Below, piece after piece: positions 43,869-64,000 of a DNA stretch of 64,000 nt (its first letter is position 1; each line of letters begins with the position of its first letter). Location of the stretch: assembly GCF_021462225.1 (NCBI RefSeq), contig NC_061795.1, positions 51,395,380 to 51,459,379 of the forward strand, read 5' to 3'. The notes below the pieces were generated by a model. The model was not told where the DNA came from. It did not search any database and was given only the letters and a program-made list of their open reading frames with translations. Origin of the DNA: Girardinichthys multiradiatus. Lineage: Eukaryota > Chordata > Actinopteri > Cyprinodontiformes > Goodeidae. A program made the translations under genes and the position numbers.

Positions 43869-44152
43869 TTGATCTTCACACTGACAATGTAGACCATCCA
43901 ACCGATCAGAGATGACTGAAGGTGTTTTAGCTCTGGGAACTACATCTCCATGATCAAGATGTCCATAACTGGTTTAAAGGTAAGCACTAGCAGACTTTAG
44001 CTAGGCCAACTTCAACATGACTTGTCAGAGAAGCATTGCATTTAGAGCTTTTTCTCTTTTCTTATAGTGTTTTTTTAAATTGTATTTTAGATTAGCGAAA
44101 CAAACGGAGAAAAACTATATGACATCAATAAGAACAAGACAGAGTCAATAGG
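43869..44152 (+). repeat. Left arm of an inverted repeat pair
   Basis: About 284 bases are nearly identical, in inverse orientation, to 51917-52196. It runs from GGTTTGATCTTCACACTGAC to AATAAGAACAAGACAG. There is no coding frame. Confidence 0.9.
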
Positions 44153-44219
44153 CAACGTTAATAATTTTTGTTTATGAGGAGAAAAATGATTTTAGAAAGG
44201 AAAACTAGCCTCTGCGATC

Positions 44220-44640
44220 TTCAAGGGTGACAGCAGAAGTCCTCCTCCCTCAGCCTCGCCTCTACAGTCACAGCTGACGAAGAAGAAGAAGATAATGATG
44301 ACCAACCTTTTAGCCGCCGACGCTACGCGGAACTTACCAAACAGCTAGCTTAGCTTGGTAGCCTGTCTGCTAGTGTGTTGTCCATGAAAGGGTTTATTAT
44401 AACGGAGGTTATGGTGCTGCAGATCACAGCCAGGGCCTGTAAATGTATCACAGTCTTCCATGGAGTTTAGTTCTTGGCTTTACTTTGCTGTTGTTGCCTG
44501 ACGAGAAAACCGGAGGTGTGTTTAGCTAGGCTAACAGTTAGCAGGTTAGCTCAGCACAGCGTAGCTACTTAGTGAAGTACTTTGTTCTGGACAGACAGCG
44601 TTGTGATGCGGTTCATATTACAGCTCCGTGAGTACGCTTT
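44220..44640 (+). promoter_or_regulatory. Candidate promoter and 5' untranslated exon of rspry1
   Basis: A CpG-enriched block (AGCCGCCGACGCTACGCGGA near 44312) lies between pierce2 and the first rspry1 coding exon. No TATA box is seen. The transcription start and first donor cannot be fixed from sequence. Confidence 0.35.
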
Positions 44641-45299
44641 TTATTGTTACACCAGTGCACGTTGACATGATGACTTGAAGTTTGTTAAACTTGTTTTTTA
44701 TGTGATAACGTTGGTGAGGGAGCTAGCTTGCTAGCCTATCTGAAAAGCTCTTGTTTGTCAACAAATCTTTAATGACCACGTTACTGATCAGCTGTCCCTT
44801 CTTCATATACATATATATGTTGATGGTAAACAAGAAACCCGGAGTCTTCTGTAAGGAAATCATGAATGACTGGAAGAAAGTCTCTAATTAATGTGAAATG
44901 GTTTCTCTATAAGTACATTACATGACTTGCATACCCAGAAGTTTAAGTATTACTTTCTAAATATGTTACTAGAGTTAATGTAGATTTTTTTAGGACATTA
45001 AAAATATTTAATGGAGTAAGCAGCTTGATACATTTTGAATAAAGTGCTTAAATTGGGATACCAGAACGGGGTATTGTCACCTGATGGATGTCATAAAAGT
45101 GTTTAAGGCTCTTCGTTCAATTATCATTCAGTTCATTCATAAGGAGCCAATTCACCACACGTATCATATCAATGCAAACAAATCCAGGTTATTTACAGAT
45201 ATGTAAATGATCAATTAGAAAGATTCAAATTTTAATTAACATACAATAAAGTGAAGTTATTGTGCCAATCGGTAAAATGTTTTCTGTCTAAAGAAGTGC

Positions 45300-45560
45300 A
45301 GTTGATTTTGAGTCGTTAACTTTGCAGCAATCCCTCATACTGAACATGTATGTCACGAAAGTGGAGAGGAAAACTCCCCTTAAACATGAAGAAACCTTCA
45401 GCAGAACCAGAACTAGGCTCAGTGTGAGCAGGTGTCTGCCACGACCCACTGGGTTTGAGAGAACAGAGCAGAGACCAAAAGACAAAGACAGAAGCACTGA
45501 TCCAGGAGTACTTTCTTTGTTAATGAACAGTTAAGCATGGTAATAGCTCTTTCAGTGGCT
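45300..45560 (+). repeat. Interspersed repeat fragment
   Basis: GGAAAACTCCCCTTAAACAT, GAAACCTTCAGCAGAACCAG and CTGCCACGACCCACTGGG are parts of a dispersed repeat I recognise from many teleosts. The class is not determined. It lies in the presumed 5' untranslated intron of rspry1. Confidence 0.45.
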
Positions 45561-45847
45561 CCATCAAGGAGAGAAACACAGCTGAACAGATTAACTCTGA
45601 GCCTGATGTACACAGTTAGTCACAGCAATAGTTCCTTCAGTAGCTTTGTCCATGAGAGAGACAACATGAAGTTATTGGCAGCAATAGCTCAGGCGATGGG
45701 TCCCTCCAGGAAGGTGTCGCAACTAACCTTTTGCAGTGAAATAACTGCTTTTGATATCTCTTCTCATCTCATGCAGGTACATTATGTTATGATCAAATGA
45801 ATTTATGGAGTTTTACATTTTCTGGTTGGTTTTTGTTGTTTTTACAG

Positions 45848-60507
<14,660 letters not shown>

Positions 60508-60726
60508 TAGGTTCTCGGGGCCTCTTATCTTTCTCTCACACAGTACATTGTCTATTTGCAACATGCAATCAGGAAGTAACACTATGAACATCAATATGTG
60601 ACGAGGTAGAAATGAAGTTATTGCCCTCTGCTGATGGTTCTGTGATAATGAAAAAATTAAAATGGAATTCTTTAAAAGTTGTTCTAGCATTGTCTGATAA
60701 AGATCTACTATAATCCAATTTTCTTT

Positions 60727-61197
60727 CAGAGGCAGAATATGTTAAATTAAACCCAAAGGATCAGACAGAATAGTGTTATGTAGAAATTTGTTTTTTTGTT
60801 CACACTCATTGCTATATGTTATCACAAGGTCCAGACTATTAGGACAGGATCGGGTAGGTCTGTGGTTGTTTTGAGCAAAGCCAGTTGAATAAAATATACC
60901 ATTGCAGACTACATTTATGCTACTATTGTCCATGTTAACATGAATGTTAAAATTCAGCACTATGATGACCTTATCAGTATTTAACACTAAATTAGACAAG
61001 AACTGAATTGAGAGTAGGGGTGGACAGTCTAATACAACAAACCAAAGCGATTTTAGTGCTTTGCAATTTGGATGAGAAAATCTAAGTGTTTCAAAAGAAT
61101 GGTAGCTGTTAATTGTCCTTGGAACAATTAGTAAATCTGACTGAAATACGGTTGCTTCTCCTGCTCCTGTGGCAAAATACATCAAACTGATTTTCAC
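60727..61197 (-). mobile_element. L2-type LINE endonuclease fragment
   Basis: The minus frame reads ATGAGEATVFQSDLLIVPRT-like sequence, then SFETLRFSHPNCKALKSLWF, LSNLVLNTDKVIIVLNFNIH (GDFNIH in active copies) and NNHRPTRSCPNSLDLVITY, the endonuclease domain of L2/Maui elements. It is open over 151 codons, but the GDFN motif is degraded to LNFN. Confidence 0.75.
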
Positions 61198-61667
61198 AAA
61201 TTAAGTTAATAGCTAACGAGAGAGATGTTATGTTCAATTAACCACATTTAATAGTTTTCTGGTGGTGTTTTTCTGTTCAGTTGAAGGTAAACTTATTTTT
61301 ATGAGGTTTTCATTATCACTCATTTAATTTTGTTTTTAATCTGTTTAATTTGGGCCATTGGTAAAACAATGCAGTGATGGGTGGGTAACAGCACAGAAGC
61401 TGCAGAGAGGTGCAGTTATCTTCCTTCAGAGCATACCAACTGTAAGCCTTTATTTGGCGGTAAAGGAGCATGGCACGGTGAACTGCGTCACCTCCTTTTT
61501 TCACCGTTGCGCTCTTTAGTGTGACATCTCTGACTTATTCTAACACATAAGCATGTTAAAAGATATTTTCTATTGCTGCACTAAACGTTTGGGGACACTC
61601 CGTCTTTCACACGGTTTTTCTAGTAGTGGTAAGGGGTTGCTAGCTTAGCGTTAGCTTTAGCTCCACC

Positions 61668-61998
61668 ATGGCTACCCAAACTGTTGTTCCTCTGTCTCTC
61701 ACGAAGTCTCCTCGTCTCTCCTGCTCTCTGTGTCAGATGTTCAGTTACTCCTCTGCCTCCTTTAGTGATAATGGTACATGTAATAAATGTAGCATTTTTG
61801 TAGCTTTGGAGGTACGGGTGTCAGAATTGGAGGCCCTGCTCCGCGCTGTTAAAAAACCAGCAAAAATCCGAGGCCCCTTAGCAATCCAAGTTGCAAATCA
61901 CTTAAATTACTTTGGTTTGTTGTTTTGTACCGTCCACCAGGCCCTTATTTTGAATTTTTAGATCAGTTTTTAGACCTTTTATCTAATTTAGTGTTAAA
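61668..61998 (+). mobile_element. L2-type LINE 5' fragment
   Basis: MATQTVVPLSLTKSPRLSCS, then FSDNGTCNKCSIFVALEVRV and SELEALLRAV resemble the N-terminal ORF of L2 elements with its CxxC motifs. The frame then jumps to endonuclease sequence (PSTRPLF, LVLNTDK-like) and stops where the RTE-like LINE begins at about 62000. It lies head to head with the fragment at 60727-61197. Confidence 0.65.
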
Positions 61999-62004
61999 TA
62001 CAGA

Positions 62005-64000
62005 TAAGAGACACGCTCATGAGGACTAAACAAACGCGGCATGTGACGTCGCCCGGTACGGTGGAGCCGGGGTCCCACCCTGGAGCCAGGCCTGGGGTCG
62101 GGACCCGTCAGAGAGTGCGTGGTGGCTGGGTTGCTCCTCGCGGGACCCGGCCTGGCCAAGCCCGAAGGAGAGACGCGAGGCCATCCCCCAGTGGACCCAC
62201 CACCTGCAGGGGGAACCGTGAGAGACTGGTGCAAAGAGGATTGGGTGGCAGATGAAGGTGGAGACCTGGCGGCCCGATCCCCGGATGCTTAGGCTGGCTG
62301 TAGGGACATGGAATGTCACTTCACTGGGGGGGAAGGAGCTTGAGCTTGTGCGGGAGGTTGAGAGATATCGGCTAGAAATTGTCGGACTCACCTCCACGCA
62401 CAGCATGGACTCTGGAACCCATCTCCTCGAGAGGGACTAGACTCTCTTCTCTTCTCTGGAGTGGCCCACGGAGAGAGGCTCTGGGCTGGGATGGGTTTGC
62501 TTGTTGCCCCTCAGCTCAGCCATGTTGGGGTTTACCCCAGTGGATGAGAGGGTCACATCCCTGCACCTTCGGGTCAGGGACAGATCTCTGACTGTCGTCT
62601 CGGCCTACGGGCCGAGTGGTAGTGCAGAGTACCCGGCCCTCTTGGCGTCCCTGTTGGGGGTGCTGGATAGTGCCCATCCTGGGGACTCCATTAATCTGCT
62701 GGGGGACTTCAGCGCCCACGTGGGAAACGACAGTGACAGCTGGAGAGGCGTGATCGGGAGGAATGGCCTCCCCGTGGTTGGCTTGTGGGACTCCTGAGGC
62801 GGCTGACGGGTACCGTGAGGCCAAGCGTGCTGCGGCCCGGGCTGTGGCAGAGGCAAAAACCTGGGCCTGGGAGGAGTTTGGTGAGGCCATGGAGAAGGAC
62901 TACCGGTTGGCCTCGAAGCAATTCTGGCAAACCGTCCTGCGCCTCAGGAGGGGGAAGCAGTGCTTCGCCAACACTGTTTATAGTGGGGGTGGGAGGCTGC
63001 TGACCTCGCTGAGGACATTATCGGATGGTGGAAGGAGTACTTTGAGGATCTCCTCAATCCCGCCATCACGCATTCCCTGGTGGAAACAGAGGCTGGCCAC
63101 TTGGGGTTGGACTCTTTCATCACCCAGGCTGAAGTCATCGAGGTGGTTAAAAAGCTCCACTTCATAAGAAGGGTGACCGGAGGGTGTGTTCCAACTACAG
63201 GGGGATCACACTCCTCAGTCTCCCTGGTAAGGCCTACGCCAGGGTATTGAAGAGGAGAGTCCGGCTGATAGTCGAACCTCGGCTTCAGGAGGAGCAGTGT
63301 GGAACACTGGTCCAGCTCTATACCCTCTACAGGGTACTCGAGGGTTCATGGGAGTTTGCCCAACCAGTCCAAGTGTTTTGTGGACCTGGAGAAAGTATTC
63401 GACTGTGTCCCTTGTGGTTCCCTGTGGGGGGTGCTCCAGGAGTATGGAGTCGGGGGCCATTTATTAGGGACCATCCGGTCTCTGTACAAGCGGAACAGGA
63501 GTTTGGTTCGCCGGCACTAAGTCTGACCTGTTCCCGGTGGATGTTGGACACCGGCAGGGCTGCCCCTTGTCACCGGTCCTGTTCATCACTTTTATGGACA
63601 AGATTTCTAGGCGCAGCCAAGGGCCGGAGGGGGTCTGGTTTGGGGACCAATGGATTTCGTCTCTTCTTTTTGCAGATGAGGTGGTCCTGCTGGCCCCCTC
63701 TAGCCAAGACCTACAGCATGCGCTGGGGCGGTTCGCAGCCGAGTGTGAAGAGGCTGGGATGAAGATCAGCTCCTCCAAGTCCAAGGCCATGGTTCTCGAC
63801 CAGAAAAGGGTGGCTTGTCCTCTTCAGGTTGGAGGGGAGTTCCTGCCTCAAGTGGAGGAGTTCAAGTATCTTGGGGTCTTGTTCACGAGTGAGGGGAGAA
63901 TGAAGCGGGAGATCGACAGACTGATCGGTGCGGCTGCCGCGGTAATGGAGGCACCGTGCCGGTCCATTGTGGTGAAAAGCAAAGCTCTCGCTTTACTGGT
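62005..64000 (+). mobile_element. RTE-like LINE, internally deleted, runs off the window
   Basis: The leader at 62005-62250 is GC-rich. Endonuclease pieces follow: VGTWNVTSLGGKELELVREV, EIVGLTSTHS, SLTVVSAYGPSGSAEYPALL and LLGDFSAHVGNDSDSW (GDFN changed to GDFS). A deletion near 62775 joins this to WLACGTPEAADGYREAKRAA, and a second near 63165 joins HFI to KKGDRRVCSNYRGITLLSLP. The RT palm (63180-63790) is frameshifted several times. FADD reads FADE (63670). The sequence ends inside FKYLGVLFTSEGRMKREIDR. The 3' end of a relative is at 36274-36700. Confidence 0.82.

Overview
This window looks like a chromosome segment of a teleost fish, probably a percomorph such as a cyprinodontiform, although the species cannot be fixed from sequence alone. 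The evidence is vertebrate genes with GT-AG introns, a 60-residue fish-type metallothionein, many Tc1/mariner families, and L2, Rex1-like, RTE-like and L1-like LINEs typical of fish. There are no operons, CRISPR arrays or bacterial signals.

Layout. 1-13 kb: a Tc1 element with a broken transposase (59-1667); an intronless, intact steep1 gene on the minus strand whose stop codon abuts a 22-bp minisatellite (3456-4284); a decayed multi-exon Ulp1-type protease gene (5455-6522, minus); then three Tc1 elements packed end to end in TA-rich DNA (7160-11491). The last of these carries an uninterrupted 334-residue transposase. 13-21.7 kb: a complete three-exon metallothionein gene (13154-13710, minus) with a TATA box and metal response elements, a large 22-bp minisatellite, the terminal exon of an unidentified minus-strand gene, a SINE with a perfect 15-bp target duplication, and a promoter-like block with an RFX X-box. 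21.7-41.6 kb: almost wholly transposon-derived, with Tc1 families, an L1-like LINE, a long-inverted-repeat element containing a nested Tc1 MITE, L2, Rex1-like and RTE-like pieces, and a two-ORF LINE.

41.5-64 kb: the second gene-bearing stretch, all on the plus strand. pierce2, a ciliary microtubule inner protein, has its coding exon at 43051-43359 and an RFX-like X-box before a candidate first exon. rspry1 follows, with eleven coding exons from 46058 to 60506 in consistent phase. The window ends before the rest of its SPRY domain and its RING finger. The first rspry1 intron holds a Tc1 element that was itself split by a LINE, and a nearly identical inverted repeat pair flanks the gene's 5' part. 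The last 4 kb are L2 and RTE-like LINE debris.

The genes do not form a pathway together. Metallothionein binds metals, steep1 acts in STING trafficking, pierce2 in axonemes, and rspry1 is a RING/SPRY protein. From memory of the human map, RSPRY1 and the metallothionein cluster both lie at 16q13, so their proximity here may be old synteny. I found no convincing new biological system. The best leads are shared lesions in transposon copies that imply amplification of already dead elements, the X-box motifs, the uORF cluster before rspry1, and several unidentified exons.
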